DNA from: Methanocellales archaeon
GTDB taxonomy: Archaea > Halobacteriota > UBA148 > JAUWXC01
Direction: 5' to 3'
DNA length: 5,931 nucleotides
Assembly: GCA_030616565.1 (NCBI GenBank)
Contig: JAUWXC010000050.1
Location: 1-5,931 of the forward strand
In this document: piece after piece, positions 4,896 to 5,931 of the stretch
How positions within the stretch are numbered: the first letter of the stretch is position 1
Layout: every line of letters begins with the position of its first letter
Made by a program: the position numbers and the translations under genes
Notes under the pieces: model-generated
Told to the model about the DNA's origin: nothing
Database searches by the model: none
The model's input: only the letters and a program-made list of their open reading frames with translations

Positions 4896-5931
4896 AAACA
4901 GAGAAAGAGCCGCAGGTCGTTGACATTGGTTCCAGTCTGCCCAGTTAGCAATAGGTCCTTATTTTTCTTGAAGAAATGGTATGCATCGTTATCCTCAAGA
5001 AACTTCGTCGGAGACAACCCAAGCTCTACGGCGCGCTGGAGCGAGTTACTATCGGCCATTGCTCCAGCCACATCCGTGAACCCATCGATTCCATCTGAAT
5101 CTATGGCAGCAACGACAATACGTTTTCCAGCGACCTTCTCCACACATGCCAGCACGAACTCTTGATTTGGGCCGCCCTTGCCAGAGCCAATCACCTTGAC
5201 AGTGGTTTCACCTCCGCTGATCAAACACGAAGGTGGCTTCAGTCTCAGGGCATCTTCTACTTGTTTTAGTGCCTCCACTCGAGACTCTCCAGTGACATCC
5301 TGAACAATATGTGGCGAATAACCGTCCTCAAGAGCTTTTTCGGTAGCAGCCGATAACATGACGTGATTGCTCAGAATTATCCTGTTATACACCGACTCGA
5401 AGATTGGATTGTCATCCTTCGGCGTCTCGGGCAAATCACCTCTTTGCCCAGACTCCAATATCCTGCGGACAGAGGATGGCATGCGCCGCCACAGACCGTA
5501 TTTTTGCAAGACTTTGATTGCATCTGCGTATGTAGACTCATCTGGCGCGGTGGGTCCAGAGGCAATGACATCCAATTGGTCGCCTACAACATCGGATATG
5601 ATCAAGCTCACCAGTCTAGCCGGATGTGCCCTAGCAACCAACTGACCCCCTTTGACCTGAGACAAATGCTTGCGCACAGCATTAACCTCATCGATTGATG
5701 CACCCGACTTGATGAGAAGTTCATTAGTCCTTGAGAGCTCTTCGATAGATATGCCTCGTTTTGGAAGCGTTAATAGGGCGGAGCCACCACCAGAAATCAA
5801 ACAGATGATGACGTCTCTGGCGCCAGCGTTATCGACTATCTCCAGCAGACGTTCAGTTGCCTTGACATTCTCCATTGTCGGAATCGGGTGCTGGCCCGTT
5901 ACGATTCTGATTTTTCTCGCTTTCTGCGCTG
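4892..5931 (-). CDS. gck: Glycerate 2-kinase, GckA/MOFRL family (N-terminus beyond right edge)
   Basis: This enzyme phosphorylates D-glycerate with ATP to 2-phosphoglycerate. Counting from the internal Met codon at 5873-5875, landmarks are LISGGGSALL (26-35), NAVRKHLSQVKGGQL (65-79), SDVVGDQLDVIASGPT (93-108), SGGETTVKV (219-227), GGPNQEFVLA (233-242), DSDGIDGFTDVAGA (258-271) and the terminal LLLTGQTGTNVNDL. That Met is not the true start. The frame stays open to the window edge and encodes 18 more residues, including VTGQHPIPTMENVKATERLL across the Met, which matches the family's conserved HPxP region. About 345 residues are visible. Family members run to roughly 420-450, so some 80-100 are missing. 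It faces gpgS tail to tail with a 4-base overlap of the stop regions. The substrate link to glucosylglycerate (glycerate) is suggestive. Confidence 0.93.
   Translation of the reverse strand, partial: AQKARKIRIVTGQHPIPTMENVKATERLLEIVDNAGARDVIICLISGGGSALLTLPKRGISIEELSRTNELLIKSGASIDEVNAVRKHLSQVKGGQLVARAHPARLVSLIISDVVGDQLDVIASGPTAPDESTYADAIKVLQKYGLWRRMPSSVRRILESGQRGDLPETPKDDNPIFESVYNRIILSNHVMLSAATEKALEDGYSPHIVQDVTGESRVEALKQVEDALRLKPPSCLISGGETTVKVIGSGKGGPNQEFVLACVEKVAGKRIVVAAIDSDGIDGFTDVAGAMADSNSLQRAVELGLSPTKFLEDNDAYHFFKKNKDLLLTGQTGTNVNDLRLFLCF

Overview
The window reads as a euryarchaeal chromosome segment, most likely from the methanogen/methanotroph-related Methanomicrobia. The basis is a eukaryote/archaea-type ribosomal protein S17e, a stand-alone archaeal ThiN thiamine-phosphate synthase, an archaeal-type glucosyl-3-phosphoglycerate synthase, a TTTAAATA-type TATA box and AGGTGA-like ribosome binding sites. 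The genus cannot be fixed from this sequence. Coding density is very high, and the genes look like ordinary housekeeping and osmolyte genes with no mobile elements, tRNAs, rRNAs or CRISPR repeats.

Layout. At the left edge (1-65, minus) is the N-terminus of a ferredoxin carrying the first CxxCxxCxxxCP cluster motif. It diverges from a small FxsA-family membrane protein (223-630, plus) across a 157-base intergenic region. FxsA converges on a four-gene minus-strand cluster running from 3040 down to 643: thiN (thiamine phosphate synthase), rps17e (ribosomal protein S17e), dapA and dapB. The last three are very tightly packed: rps17e as read overlaps dapA by 50 bases, and dapA/dapB share an ATGA overlap. 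DapA and DapB perform the two consecutive steps that commit aspartate semialdehyde to diaminopimelate/lysine.

A compact 76-base divergent promoter (3041-3116) separates this cluster from a plus-strand pair: a HAD phosphatase (3117-3764, TTG start) and, 9 bases later, glucosyl-3-phosphoglycerate synthase GpgS (3774-4895). Together they could make the compatible solute glucosylglycerate. GpgS would form glucosyl-3-phosphoglycerate from 3-phosphoglycerate and an NDP-glucose, and the phosphatase would remove the phosphate. The phosphatase looks like phosphoserine phosphatase by fold but has lost the residues that bind phosphoserine, so it is a candidate for an unrecognised type of GpgP. This is the most interesting point in the window. 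Ending tail to tail with gpgS (4-base overlap) is a glycerate 2-kinase of the GckA/MOFRL type (4892 to the right edge, minus). Its N-terminus lies outside the window. It could recycle glycerate released from glucosylglycerate.
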